Program-made: the position numbers and the translations under genes
The notes under the pieces: generated by a model
What the model was told of the DNA's origin: nothing
What the model saw: only the letters and a program-made list of their open reading frames with translations
Databases searched by the model: none
Assembly: GCF_047372505.1 (NCBI RefSeq)
Contig: NZ_JBKBEU010000001.1
Location: 1,984,001-2,048,000 of the forward strand
Origin: Phaeobacter cretensis
GTDB lineage: Bacteria > Pseudomonadota > Alphaproteobacteria > Rhodobacterales > Rhodobacteraceae
DNA length: 64,000 nucleotides
Reading direction: 5' to 3'
Shown here: positions 8,778 to 17,634 of the stretch, piece after piece
How positions within the stretch are numbered: position 1 is the first letter of the stretch
How the letters are laid out: every line of letters starts with the position of its first letter

Positions 8778-9761
8778 CTAGTGCTCGTAGGCGCCGACTT
8801 TGTGCCAGCCCCAGGCGTCTGCAATCATCGTCTCAAGGTCTGATCGCTTCGGCTCCCACCCCAATATGGTTGCAGCCTTTACTGAGCCGGATACCAGCTT
8901 GGTGCAATCCCCTGCTCGCCGAGGGCCAATAGAATGAGGTACCGGTTTTCCAGTTGCGGCTTCGGCCTTGTCCATCACCTCACGCACGGAAAACCCGGTG
9001 CCCGTGCCCAGATTGAACACTTGGCTACCTTTGCCGTCTTGCAGCCATGCCAGGCCCAAGACATGCGCATCAACCAGATCACAGACGTGCACATAGTCGC
9101 GAACACAAGTTCCATCAGGCGTATCGTAGTCGGTGCCAAAGATCGTCAACGCATCACGCTTGCCATCAAGTGCATCCAGTACCAGAGGCACCAAGTGGGT
9201 TTCGGGCCTATGGAATTCTCCGATCTCAGACTCAGGATCAGCGCCGGCGACGTTGAAGTAACGGAAAATCACCGACCGCAGCCCATGCGAGTTTTCGAAA
9301 TCGCGCAGGACATCCTCTACCGCGCGTTTAGATGCACCATAGGCATTAAGCGGCAGTTGCGGTGTGTTTTCGTCCAACACCACATTGTCATGTTCACCAT
9401 AAGTCGCGCAGGTCGAAGAAAACACAAAATCAAGGCAATTGGCCGCCACTGCAGCTTCGATCAGCGTGAGAGATCCGCCCACATTGTTGGTCCAATAGCG
9501 CCCTGGTTCACTCATGGCCTCGCCAACCTGGCTCAACGCTGCAAAATGCATCACCGCTACGGGCTTATATTTGGCAAACACCTCGTCCAGCCGGGCACGA
9601 TCGGATAAATCGCCCCTTTCAAAGGGACCGAATTTAACCGCGTCCTGCCAGCCTGTTATCAGATTATCGTAGGTCACAGGCGTATACCCGGCCGCGCGTA
9701 GCGCTTTGCAGGCATGTGAACCGATATAGCCCGCGCCACCAGTCACCAGAATATATGTCAA
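8778..9761 (-). CDS. galE: UDP-glucose 4-epimerase
   Basis: Interconverts UDP-glucose and UDP-galactose in the cytoplasm with tightly bound NAD. An SDR fold of 327 residues: Rossmann motif TGGAGYIG at residues 7-14, SST at about 115-117, and catalytic YGASK with Tyr 141 and Lys 145. Length fits the family. It lies downstream of galU on the same strand, so the pair makes UDP-glucose and then UDP-galactose for surface polysaccharide. A perfect palindrome in the 93-base gap after galU may reduce readthrough into galE. Confidence 0.93.
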   Translation of the reverse strand: MTYILVTGGAGYIGSHACKALRAAGYTPVTYDNLITGWQDAVKFGPFERGDLSDRARLDEVFAKYKPVAVMHFAALSQVGEAMSEPGRYWTNNVGGSLTLIEAAVAANCLDFVFSSTCATYGEHDNVVLDENTPQLPLNAYGASKRAVEDVLRDFENSHGLRSVIFRYFNVAGADPESEIGEFHRPETHLVPLVLDALDGKRDALTIFGTDYDTPDGTCVRDYVHVCDLVDAHVLGLAWLQDGKGSQVFNLGTGTGFSVREVMDKAEAATGKPVPHSIGPRRAGDCTKLVSGSVKAATILGWEPKRSDLETMIADAWGWHKVGAYEH

Positions 9762-9778
9762 ACTGCGTCTTCCTGATC

Positions 9779-9804
9779 AAAAGGCCGGACAATATTGTCC
9801 GGCC
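9779..9804 (-). terminator. Palindromic hairpin between galU and galE
   Basis: A perfect 22-base palindrome at 9783-9804 (GGCCGGACAAT and its complement) can form a very stable hairpin. On the minus strand it is followed by only TTTT. It sits between the galU stop and the galE start, 22 bases before the latter, so it may act as a weak terminator or mRNA-stabilising element. Confidence 0.55.
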
Positions 9805-9854
9805 ACCTTAGGTCCATATGTAGCTGTTCTCTTTTCAACAAGAGGAACAGAAGG

Positions 9855-10748
9855 TTACTGCGCAGCCTTATCGACCTGCGCGATTTCGTTTATGTAGCAC
9901 ATCAGATCATCGCGGAGCTCTTCGCGAGCCAAAGCAAAGGCTACAGTGGCCTGCAAGAATCCTGCTTTCGATCCACAATCAAACCGCTGACCACGGAAGC
10001 GATAGCCATATACGGGCACATCAGCGGCGATATCTTCCGCGATGGCATCTGTCAGCTGGATTTCACCACCCGCGCCTTGTTTCTTTTTGTTGAGATTGCG
10101 CAAAACAGAAGGCGCCAGAATATAGCGGCCGATCACGGCTAGATTTGACGGGGCTTCATCGGCTTTGGGTTTTTCGACCATACCGTTCACCGACACTACC
10201 GAGCCCATATCGTCGCGCACGTCCAGCACACCGTAGGAAGACGCTTGTTCCGGCGGAACCTCCATCGCAGCGACCATATTACCGCCAGTTTCTTCATAAG
10301 CTTCCACCATCTGCTTTAGGCAAGGCGTTTCAGCTGCGATGACGTCATCAGGCAGGATGACCGCGAAGGGTTCATTGGCAATCAGACGACGCGCGCACCA
10401 GACCGCATGCCCCAAACCAAGAGCCTGATGCTGCCGAATATAGGCAATCGCTCCGGACTCCATATTGGTCGCTTTCAGAGTATCCAGCAGCTCATCCTTG
10501 CCTTTGCGGCGTAGTTCTTGCTCCAACATTGGCGAGTGATCAAAGTAATCCTCCAGCGCGCCCTTACCGCGCGAGGTGACAAATATGAACTCTTTGATAC
10601 CAGCTTCGCGGGCTTCATCGATCGCATATTGTACCAGCGGACGGTCAACCAGCGTCATGATCTCTTTGGGAACAGATTTGGTCGCCGGCAAGAACCGCGT
10701 TCCTAGCCCAGCCACGGGAAAAATCGCCTTCGTTACTTTTTTACGCAT
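9855..10748 (-). CDS. galU: UTP-glucose-1-phosphate uridylyltransferase
   Basis: Makes UDP-glucose from UTP and glucose-1-phosphate, 297 residues, cytoplasmic. The N-terminus carries the nucleotidyltransferase signature VAGLGTRFLPATKSVPKE (about residues 13-30). Further family blocks are ILPDDVI, GVLDV and VEKPKADEAPSNLAVIGRY. Its product feeds galE and the adjacent glycosyltransferase. About 185 bases separate it from kdsB upstream, so it may have its own promoter there. Confidence 0.94.
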   Translation of the reverse strand: MRKKVTKAIFPVAGLGTRFLPATKSVPKEIMTLVDRPLVQYAIDEAREAGIKEFIFVTSRGKGALEDYFDHSPMLEQELRRKGKDELLDTLKATNMESGAIAYIRQHQALGLGHAVWCARRLIANEPFAVILPDDVIAAETPCLKQMVEAYEETGGNMVAAMEVPPEQASSYGVLDVRDDMGSVVSVNGMVEKPKADEAPSNLAVIGRYILAPSVLRNLNKKKQGAGGEIQLTDAIAEDIAADVPVYGYRFRGQRFDCGSKAGFLQATVAFALAREELRDDLMCYINEIAQVDKAAQ

Positions 10749-10934
10749 ATCGCACTCTCATTATCTATTTCTCAAACCGTTCTGATGCGGTTTAGCGGTG
10801 GTGGCCGTTCCGGTGACGAAACCTGCCCTGAAAGGCCTGTTTGAGTATTCCGCAGGCAATTCAGAAAATATACCCCCAGTCACGTCTCGCTCACGACCTC
10901 CCTTAAGATGTTTCATTTTATCAACAATTCAGGC

Positions 10935-11735
10935 TTATTTGTGACCCATCTTCTGCATCATTGCCTCAATCAATGGCACGTCTTCGGGGTTGTTCAGCTC
11001 CCAGAACTCACGACCACGGGCTTCAACCTCCACACAGAGGATCTTGCGTCCGTTCTCCAGAAACCGCAGTTGCTCTAACCCTTCAAGAGTTTCCAGCGGC
11101 CCAATCGGCCAGGTCGGATAGTCCGTCAGCGCATCTGGGCGATAGGCATAGACACCGACATGGTGGAACACAGGGGTTTCCTGATCCGACTCGTAGGTTT
11201 CAGAAGTAAAAGGCACGACTTCTTTGGAGAAGTAGAGCGCGTTGTGGTCAGCCCCGAACACCGAAGTGGTGCCCCCGACCCGGCCAGCTTTACGATCAGC
11301 ATGCAAGCTGTTCAACGTCGCTCCGTCACAGCGCAGAACAGGTGTCGCCAGCCCTTTGTCCGGGGTACCGCGCAGACCAGTGATCAAATCCTCGACAAAC
11401 CAATGCGGAGTCAGTGGCGCGTCCCCTTGCAGGTTCACGACGATTTCGTAGCCGCCACCAAGATTGGCCAACGCCTCTGCACAGCGCTCGGTCCCATTGC
11501 CACAGCTCTCGGACGTCATAACCACCTCAGCACCGAAGCCTTCGGCAGCGTCGCGAATTCGGCTATCATCGGTCGCTACAACCACACGGTCCACGCCGTT
11601 GACCGCCATGGCAGCGCGCCAAGAACGCTCAATCAACGTCTGGCTCTCTCCACTGGCACCCGTCAGCGCGACAAGTGGTTTGCCAGGATAGCGCGTTGAC
11701 GCATAGCGTGCGGGAATGACAATCAGCACAGACAT
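10935..11735 (-). CDS. kdsB: 3-deoxy-manno-octulosonate cytidylyltransferase
   Basis: Activates Kdo as CMP-Kdo for lipopolysaccharide or capsule synthesis, 266 residues. Seen: the pyrophosphorylase opening IPARYASTRYPGKPL (about residues 7-21), then VVVATDDSRI, the Kdo-specific SGTER-like block CGNGTERCAEA, and NLQGDAPL. A few family positions vary (the common SGTDR reads NGTER), so the paralogous capsule type KpsU is possible. The start overlaps the cysQ stop by one base (TGATG). Together with cysQ, galU and an ABC-2 permease it suggests a surface-polysaccharide locus. Confidence 0.88.
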   Translation of the reverse strand: MSVLIVIPARYASTRYPGKPLVALTGASGESQTLIERSWRAAMAVNGVDRVVVATDDSRIRDAAEGFGAEVVMTSESCGNGTERCAEALANLGGGYEIVVNLQGDAPLTPHWFVEDLITGLRGTPDKGLATPVLRCDGATLNSLHADRKAGRVGGTTSVFGADHNALYFSKEVVPFTSETYESDQETPVFHHVGVYAYRPDALTDYPTWPIGPLETLEGLEQLRFLENGRKILCVEVEARGREFWELNNPEDVPLIEAMMQKMGHK

Positions 11736-12532
11736 CAGTGTTTTTTCAACTCCACACCCGGTGCATAGGCAATAAAGAAGGGGTTAGCATAGCCGTCTTT
11801 GCCATATGTGAGAGGGGAATGATCATCGAAACGCACCACTTTGCCACCGGCACCGCCCAGAACTGCGTGTCCCGCGGCAGTGTCCCACTCCATGGTCCGC
11901 CCGACACGCGGATAAAGGTCTGCTTCCCCAGTTGCGACAAGACAGAACTTCAGTGATGACCCTGCGCTCTTGCTGTCCTTCACCGCATATTTGTTGATGT
12001 AGTCATCGGTTGCCTGATCGCGGTGCGATTTGGAGGCAACCACCATGAGTGCGTCATTGTCACTTTCAGCGACGCGGATCGGCTGAATTTCACCCATATT
12101 GGCTGGATCAAATGCGCCGGTTTCCTCGACTGCTGAACCATCTGCCAACGTAAAGAACATCCGTGACCGGGCCGGGGCGTAGACCACACCGCGTGTTGGG
12201 ATACCCTTTTCTACAAAGGCGATATTGACGGTAAAATCACCGCGCCGGTTGATGAATTCCTTGGTCCCGTCGAGCGGATCAACGATCAGGAATGTGTCGC
12301 CGGTCTTGCTATGTGATTCTGCCTGCTCTTCGGTAACCAGCATAACGTCTGGGAAAGCCGAACGAAGCCCTGCAGAAATCAACGCATCTGCAGCTTCATC
12401 TGCAGCGGTCACCGGGCTCTCGTCTGACTTTACCTTCACATCGAACTCGTCCGAATTGTAGATCTCCATGATCTTCTCTCCGGCCTCAATCGCCAAACGG
12501 CGGATTACCGGAATAAGGTCATCATATGTCAC
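11735..12532 (-). CDS. cysQ: 3'(2'),5'-bisphosphate nucleotidase
   Basis: Inositol-monophosphatase-fold enzyme, 265 residues, that removes the 3' phosphate of PAP, a by-product of sulfate activation and sulfotransfer. Metal-binding motifs are visible: VTEEQ near residue 70, DPLDGTKEF near 90, and WDTAAGHAVL near the C-terminus. I use GTG 12532 with GGAGA 6 bases upstream; earlier codons in frame lack a ribosome site and would enter the promoter of the divergent permease gene. It overlaps kdsB by one base and probably forms an operon with it. Confidence 0.88.
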   Translation of the reverse strand: MTYDDLIPVIRRLAIEAGEKIMEIYNSDEFDVKVKSDESPVTAADEAADALISAGLRSAFPDVMLVTEEQAESHSKTGDTFLIVDPLDGTKEFINRRGDFTVNIAFVEKGIPTRGVVYAPARSRMFFTLADGSAVEETGAFDPANMGEIQPIRVAESDNDALMVVASKSHRDQATDDYINKYAVKDSKSAGSSLKFCLVATGEADLYPRVGRTMEWDTAAGHAVLGGAGGKVVRFDDHSPLTYGKDGYANPFFIAYAPGVELKKH

Positions 12533-12665
12533 AAACGCTCTCCACGATCGGGTTTGGTTGATTACGGCAATTACCCCCCTTATGATCGTGGTGAAACGGA
12601 ACAGCAAGATTTCCGTGGTAACGATAAGCAGAGTTTCACCTAGAGCAGGTCAGCCAAGCAACGCC

Positions 12666-13487
12666 ATGTTCGAGCAACGCCATAAAAGGTCTCGTCTAAG
12701 CAGCCTCATCGCTATGGGTGAGGTTGTGTTTCACTCTGTTGCGCGCAGTGTTCGCTCAAAGCACAATAACGCCTTTGTGGCGCTTGCGACCAACTTGATG
12801 CAGGCCGTCCTCTTTGTGGTCGTTTTCTATGTGATGTTCTCTTTGCTGGGGCTGCGCGGCGCAGCTATTCGCGGCGACTTTCTTCTATATGTGATGTCAG
12901 GGGTATTTCTGTTTCTGACCCACACCAAGGCCGTTGCCGCGGTATCCGGCGCAGAAGGGCCAAGTAGCCCGATGATGCAACATGCCCCGATGAACACCAT
13001 CGTCGCCATCCTATCGGCCGCACTTGGATCACTGTATATTCAAGTCTTGTCGATGTTCATCATCCTGTTCGTCTATCATGTGGCTTTCACCCCGATTGAG
13101 ATTGAAGAACCCATCGCAGCCTTCGGCATGGTGTTGCTATCCTGGATCACTGGCGCTGCGGTCGGCCTCATTCTACTGGTGATGAAACCATGGTCTCCTG
13201 GAACGGTGGGAATCTTTTCCACTATCTACCAGAGGGCCAATATGATCGCGTCGGGCAAGATGTTCCTGGCCAACACACTGCCCAGCTTCATGCTGTCCAT
13301 GTTCGACTGGAATCCGCTATTCCACTGTATTGATCAGGCACGCGGGTTTGTGTTCATCAACTACAATCCCCATTTCAGCAACTGGCAATATGCATGCTGG
13401 GTGGCGCTAGTCCTGATTATGATCGGCCTCATGGGAGAGTTCTATACCCGTCGACGCGCCTCTATCAGCTGGGGTGCAAAGCGGTAG
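12666..13487 (+). CDS. ABC-2 type polysaccharide export permease
   Basis: Integral membrane subunit of an ABC exporter of the ABC-2 (KpsM/RfbA-like) group, 273 residues. Six hydrophobic segments follow a basic N-terminus (FEQRHKRSRLSSL). The C-terminal region has WNPLFHCIDQARGFVFINY, a pattern typical of capsule/O-antigen export permeases, where the last cytoplasmic loop precedes the final helix. Only the permease is here. A matching ATPase gene is not in this window. It is divergent from cysQ-kdsB. The exported glycan is unknown. The ribosome site before ATG 12666 is weak, so the start is less certain. Confidence 0.75.
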   Translation: MFEQRHKRSRLSSLIAMGEVVFHSVARSVRSKHNNAFVALATNLMQAVLFVVVFYVMFSLLGLRGAAIRGDFLLYVMSGVFLFLTHTKAVAAVSGAEGPSSPMMQHAPMNTIVAILSAALGSLYIQVLSMFIILFVYHVAFTPIEIEEPIAAFGMVLLSWITGAAVGLILLVMKPWSPGTVGIFSTIYQRANMIASGKMFLANTLPSFMLSMFDWNPLFHCIDQARGFVFINYNPHFSNWQYACWVALVLIMIGLMGEFYTRRRASISWGAKR

Positions 13488-13508
13488 ACCGACGAGTACG
13501 ATCGACGC

Positions 13509-14111
13509 TCAAGTTACCACACGCAGTGTAAGATTTATCCGCCCGCCCTTGGGGAGAAGGCGTGATGATTTGAACCGGATGCGGTCGACGCCGTGATATG
13601 TGAGCCGCGCCGCTCCTCCCATTACAACAACATCACCTGAGTTCAACCAGATGGTCTCTGTCTTGCCACCCCGTGTTTGATTACCAATCCGCAGCAGCCC
13701 GTCATCCCCCAATGACATCGACACAACCGGGTAAGAAAAATCCTCCTCGTCTTTGTCCTGATGCAGCCCCATACGGGCACCCTCACCGTAGTAATTTATC
13801 AGGCAGCAATCAGGTTGCCGTTCCAATCCGGTGGTGGCCTTCCAGATATCCAGAATTTCAGCTGGAATCTTCGGCCAGCGGCGACCATTGGGATGCTGTT
13901 CCTCATAGCGATATCCATCGCGATCACTGACCCAGCCAAACACCCCTGCCGACGTCATGCGTACTGACATCTGCCCGCCACCTGGGACTTCCGGTGAAAA
14001 CAGCGGAGCAGCACGCAAAACGGGACGCAAACAATCAATAAGCCGCTGCTGCCCTTCTATATCCAACAGGGGTTTTGTCAGCTCAAACCCTCGCACCCGC
14101 AACTTCATCAT
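13509..14111 (-). CDS. alkB: AlkB-type DNA/RNA alkylation repair dioxygenase
   Basis: Fe(II)/2-oxoglutarate dioxygenase that oxidatively demethylates alkylated bases, about 200 residues. The iron triad is visible: HQD (His 117, Asp 119) and His 173 in TYHGVDRI, with RINLTLR near the C-terminus supplying the Arg that binds 2-oxoglutarate. NYYGEGARMGLHQD is the typical AlkB block. The start is placed at ATG 14111 (a second ATG follows immediately); a 29-codon longer reading is possible but would enter the region of the dnaK promoter. It is divergent from dnaK and convergent with the ABC-2 permease gene. Confidence 0.88.
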   Translation of the reverse strand: MMKLRVRGFELTKPLLDIEGQQRLIDCLRPVLRAAPLFSPEVPGGGQMSVRMTSAGVFGWVSDRDGYRYEEQHPNGRRWPKIPAEILDIWKATTGLERQPDCCLINYYGEGARMGLHQDKDEEDFSYPVVSMSLGDDGLLRIGNQTRGGKTETIWLNSGDVVVMGGAARLTYHGVDRIRFKSSRLLPKGGRINLTLRVVT

Positions 14112-14185
14112 CGCTGTTAGCCCGTTCTTAACCATTCCCCTGCCAAAAACCGCAGTAATTCGCGAAACAGGACGCGATCTGGCGG

Positions 14186-14214
14186 TTGCAGGGGGCATTT
14201 ACGCTCCCTATATA
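14186..14214 (+). promoter_or_regulatory. Candidate dnaK promoter, heat-shock-like
   Basis: TTGCAG at 14186-14191 and CTATATA at 14208-14214 are separated by 16 bases. The -10 lies in CCCTATATA, close to the CCCxTAT-type -10 of RpoH-dependent promoters in alphaproteobacteria. It is about 110 bases upstream of dnaK. Whether RpoH or the housekeeping sigma factor uses it is inferred. Confidence 0.5.
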
Positions 14215-14322
14215 CGCCGGGAAGCGGTGAGGTGCAGACCAAACCGCAACTGAATCGGGGCCGGAATGCCAAAATGGGTTCAGACCTCGGGTAATCGCCT
14301 TAGAAAGTAAAAGGGATCGAAC

Positions 14323-16242
14323 ATGAGCAAAGTTATAGGAATCGACCTCGGGACCACCAACTCCTGTGTGGCTATCATGGACGGCTCGCAGCCTCGCGTT
14401 ATCGAAAACGCTGAGGGCGCACGTACCACCCCGTCGATCGTAGCCTTCACCGACGATGAGCGTCTGGTAGGTCAGCCAGCCAAGCGTCAGGCGGTGACCA
14501 ACCCGGACAACACCGTATTCGGTGTAAAGCGCCTGATTGGTCGTCGATTTGACGACAGCGATCTGGCGAAAGACAAAAAGAACCTGCCGTTCGCCGTAAT
14601 CAACGGTGGCAATGGCGACGCATGGGTTGAAGCCAAGGATGAGAAATACTCTCCTTCGCAGATCTCGGCATTCATCTTGGGCAAGATGAAAGAGACCGCC
14701 GAATCCTATCTTGGTGACGAGGTGACACAGGCTGTCATCACCGTGCCTGCGTATTTCAACGACGCTCAGCGTCAGGCCACCAAAGACGCCGGCAAAATCG
14801 CTGGCCTCGAAGTGCTGCGCATTATCAACGAGCCGACAGCGGCGGCTCTGGCATACGGCCTCGACAAAGAAGAAACCCAAACCATTGCTGTCTATGACCT
14901 TGGTGGCGGTACGTTCGATGTGACCATCCTGGAAATCGACGACGGTCTGTTTGAGGTGAAATCCACCAACGGTGATACGTTCCTCGGTGGTGAAGACTTT
15001 GACATGCGCATCGTTAACTACCTCGCCGAGCAGTTTAAGAAAGAGCATGGCGTTGATCTGACAAAGGACAAGATGGCCCTGCAGCGTCTGAAAGAAGCTG
15101 CGGAAAAAGCCAAGATTGAACTGTCCTCTTCCAGCCAGACCGAAATCAACCAGCCGTTCATCTCGATGGACCCGTCCTCCGGCCAGCCGCTTCACATGGT
15201 TATGAAGCTGACGCGTGCCAAGCTTGAAAGCCTGGTTGGCGATCTGATCAAAGCCTCAATGAAGCCTTGCGCTGCTGCATTGAAAGACGCAGGCCTGTCC
15301 GCATCCGATGTGGACGAAGTGGTTCTGGTCGGCGGCATGACCCGCATGCCAAAGGTCATTGAAGAAGTCACCAAATTCTTTGGTAAAGAACCCCACAAGG
15401 GCGTGAACCCGGATGAGGTTGTAGCGATGGGCGCTGCAATTCAGGCGGGCGTTCTTCAGGGTGACGTGAAAGACGTTGTTCTGCTCGATGTGACTCCGCT
15501 GTCCCTGGGTATCGAGACCCTTGGTGGCGTGTTCACCCGTCTGATCGACCGCAACACCACCATCCCGACAAAGAAGAGCCAAGTGTTCTCCACCGCCGAG
15601 GATAATCAGAACGCCGTGACCATTCGCGTGTTCCAGGGTGAGCGTGAAATGGCCGCTGACAACAAGATGCTTGGCCAATTTAATCTGGAAGACATCCCAC
15701 CTTCGCCCCGCGGCATGCCGCAGATCGAAGTGACCTTTGATATCGATGCCAACGGGATTGTGTCGGTTGGCGCTAAGGATAAGGCGACTGGCAAAGAGCA
15801 GAACATCACCATTCAGGCCTCTGGCGGTCTGTCCGATGATGACATCGAAAAGATGGTCAAGGATGCCGAGGATAACGCCGAGGCAGACAAAGAGCGTCGC
15901 GAGCTGATCGAAGCCAAGAACCAGGCTGAGAGCCTCATTCATTCCACCGAGAAATCGATGGAAGAGCATGCAGACAAGGTAGATCCGACGACAATCGAAG
16001 CGATCGAACTGGCCATCGCCGCACTCAAGGATGATCTCGAGAACGAGAAATCCGCCGCTGATAAGATCAAATCCGGCGTGCAGAACGTTACCGAAGCGGC
16101 AATGAAGCTCGGTGAGGCGATCTACAAATCAAGCCAGGAAGAGGCTGGGGACGAACCTACGGCCGCTGACGAAGCGTCTGCCCCCGGTGATGACGATATT
16201 GTCGATGCCGAATTCGAAGATCTGGACGACAACAAGCGTTAA
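14323..16242 (+). CDS. dnaK: Hsp70 chaperone DnaK
   Basis: ATP-dependent chaperone, 639 residues, acting with DnaJ and GrpE in the cytoplasm. Seen: N-terminal ATPase opening IGIDLGTTNSCVAI, the phosphate-2 motif DLGGGTFDV, VLVGGMTRMP, the linker VLLDVTPLSLGIETLGG, the substrate-binding beta domain, a helical lid, and an acidic tail (DDDIVDAEFEDLDD). Length fits the family. GAAAGTAAAAGGGATC precedes the ATG. dnaJ follows after 76 bases containing a strong hairpin. Confidence 0.98.
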   Translation: MSKVIGIDLGTTNSCVAIMDGSQPRVIENAEGARTTPSIVAFTDDERLVGQPAKRQAVTNPDNTVFGVKRLIGRRFDDSDLAKDKKNLPFAVINGGNGDAWVEAKDEKYSPSQISAFILGKMKETAESYLGDEVTQAVITVPAYFNDAQRQATKDAGKIAGLEVLRIINEPTAAALAYGLDKEETQTIAVYDLGGGTFDVTILEIDDGLFEVKSTNGDTFLGGEDFDMRIVNYLAEQFKKEHGVDLTKDKMALQRLKEAAEKAKIELSSSSQTEINQPFISMDPSSGQPLHMVMKLTRAKLESLVGDLIKASMKPCAAALKDAGLSASDVDEVVLVGGMTRMPKVIEEVTKFFGKEPHKGVNPDEVVAMGAAIQAGVLQGDVKDVVLLDVTPLSLGIETLGGVFTRLIDRNTTIPTKKSQVFSTAEDNQNAVTIRVFQGEREMAADNKMLGQFNLEDIPPSPRGMPQIEVTFDIDANGIVSVGAKDKATGKEQNITIQASGGLSDDDIEKMVKDAEDNAEADKERRELIEAKNQAESLIHSTEKSMEEHADKVDPTTIEAIELAIAALKDDLENEKSAADKIKSGVQNVTEAAMKLGEAIYKSSQEEAGDEPTAADEASAPGDDDIVDAEFEDLDDNKR

Positions 16243-16257
16243 GGTCTGATTTTGGCC

Positions 16258-16294
16258 AAAGCGGGCCGGTCCGAACTCCGGGCCGGCCCGCTTT
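16258..16294 (+). terminator. Intercistronic hairpin between dnaK and dnaJ
   Basis: A 12-bp GC-rich stem (16258-16269 with 16283-16294, arms starting AAAGCGGG) with a 13-base loop sits in the 76-base dnaK-dnaJ gap. Beyond the stem's own CTTT there is no extended T run. It may therefore act as a partial terminator or processing/stability element that keeps DnaJ below DnaK. Confidence 0.6.
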
Positions 16295-16318
16295 CGTTGC
16301 GGCAAGAAGGGTATTCCG

Positions 16319-17482
16319 ATGTCCAAACGAGATTACTATGACATTCTCGGGGTGTCCAAAGAGGCCACCGCTGATGAAATCAAGAAAGGCTTTCGCAAGA
16401 AGGCTAAAGAACTTCACCCTGATCGGAACAAGGATAATCCTGAATCCGAAGGTCAGTTCAAAGAGGCTAACGAGGCCTATGATGTTCTAAAAGACCCAGA
16501 AAAAAAAGCCGCCTACGACCGCTATGGTCATGCGGCTTTTGAAAACGGCATGGGCGGCGGTCAACGCGGTGCTCAAGCTGGTCAGGGTTTTGGCGGCGGT
16601 GACTTCTCCTCGGCCTTCTCCGACGTCTTTGATGATCTGTTCGGTGACTTTATGGGCGGCCGTGGTGCCGCAGGTGGTGGTCGGCAACGTGCCGCACGTG
16701 GATCCGATCTACGCTACAATCTGCGCATCTCACTTGAGGATGCCTTTGCCGGGATGCACAAGACGATCAATGTGCCGACCGCCGTGGCCTGTAGTGCCTG
16801 CGACGGAACCGGCGCTGAAGGCGGTGTAGAGCCAACCACCTGTCCAACCTGCTCCGGCATGGGAAAAGTACGTGCGCAACAGGGTTTCTTTACCGTGGAG
16901 CGTACCTGCCCCACCTGTTCCGGCCTCGGCCAAATTATCAAGAATCCGTGTAGAGTCTGCCAGGGTCACGGCCGTGTTGAGAAAGATCGCTCACTATCGG
17001 TGAACATCCCTGCAGGCGTTGAAACCGGCACCCGTATTCGCCTGGCTGGCGAAGGTGAGGCCGGTATGCGCGGCGGTCCTCCGGGTGATCTCTATATTTT
17101 CGTAGAGGTTGCCGCCCACGACTTGTTTGAACGTGACGGCAACAATCTGTACTGCCGTGTACCGGTTTCGCTTGCTAAGGCCGCCTTGGGTGGCGCGATT
17201 GAGGTTCCAACCATCGATGGTGGCCGGGGCCGCGTGCAGATCCCTGAGGGCAGCCAGTCCGGCCGCCAGATGCGCCTGCGCAGCAAAGGCATGCCGACCC
17301 TGCGCGGTGGTCCCACTGGCGACATGTTCATCGAATTGGCAGTGGAAACACCGGTCAACCTCACGTCGCGACAAAAGGAATTGCTACGGGAGTTTGAGGA
17401 TTTGTCCGAGGATAACACCAACCCAGAATCCCGCAGCTTCTTTTCCTCGGTGAAGAGCTTTTGGGACGGTATGAAAGGGTAA
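16319..17482 (+). CDS. dnaJ: Hsp40 co-chaperone DnaJ
   Basis: Stimulates DnaK ATPase and presents unfolded clients; 387 residues. Domains in order: J domain (residues 1-70) with HPD at 33-35; Gly/Phe-rich linker (about 75-125); zinc-binding domain with four CxxCxGxG-type repeats (CSACDGTG, CPTCSGMG, CPTCSGLG, CRVCQGHG) at about 158-220; and a C-terminal peptide-binding/dimerisation part. GAAGGG precedes the ATG. It forms an operon with dnaK. Two hairpin terminators follow. Confidence 0.97.
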   Translation: MSKRDYYDILGVSKEATADEIKKGFRKKAKELHPDRNKDNPESEGQFKEANEAYDVLKDPEKKAAYDRYGHAAFENGMGGGQRGAQAGQGFGGGDFSSAFSDVFDDLFGDFMGGRGAAGGGRQRAARGSDLRYNLRISLEDAFAGMHKTINVPTAVACSACDGTGAEGGVEPTTCPTCSGMGKVRAQQGFFTVERTCPTCSGLGQIIKNPCRVCQGHGRVEKDRSLSVNIPAGVETGTRIRLAGEGEAGMRGGPPGDLYIFVEVAAHDLFERDGNNLYCRVPVSLAKAALGGAIEVPTIDGGRGRVQIPEGSQSGRQMRLRSKGMPTLRGGPTGDMFIELAVETPVNLTSRQKELLREFEDLSEDNTNPESRSFFSSVKSFWDGMKG

Positions 17483-17504
17483 GGATCATTTACGATCCTT
17501 TTCT
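17481..17504 (+). terminator. Short hairpin at dnaJ stop
   Basis: AAGGATC (17481-17487) pairs with GATCCTT (17494-17500), overlapping the stop codon and followed by TTCTC. It is a modest first terminator ahead of the stronger one at 17529. Confidence 0.5.
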
Positions 17505-17528
17505 CTATATCTTTGCGAATATCACCTC

Positions 17529-17558
17529 AAAAAGCGCCCTTCATCGGGCGCTTTTTTT
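17529..17558. terminator. Strong intrinsic terminator after dnaJ
   Basis: AAAAAGCGCCC (17529-17539) pairs perfectly with GGGCGCTTTTT (from 17546) around loop TTCATC, ending in a run of seven T. It terminates dnaKJ on the plus strand before radC. Confidence 0.92.
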
Positions 17559-17634
17559 GATGTCTTCGCAACAGGCGCGGTGCACATCACCTTCGCTTAA
17601 CACTTTTTCAACCATGAAGGCGGCACCATGACCC

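Noticed and set aside
14128..15969. Long minus-strand open frames (355 and 237 codons) opposite dnaK
   Set aside because: Antisense frames over dnaK are a known artefact of its strong codon bias. No ribosome site or family match seen.
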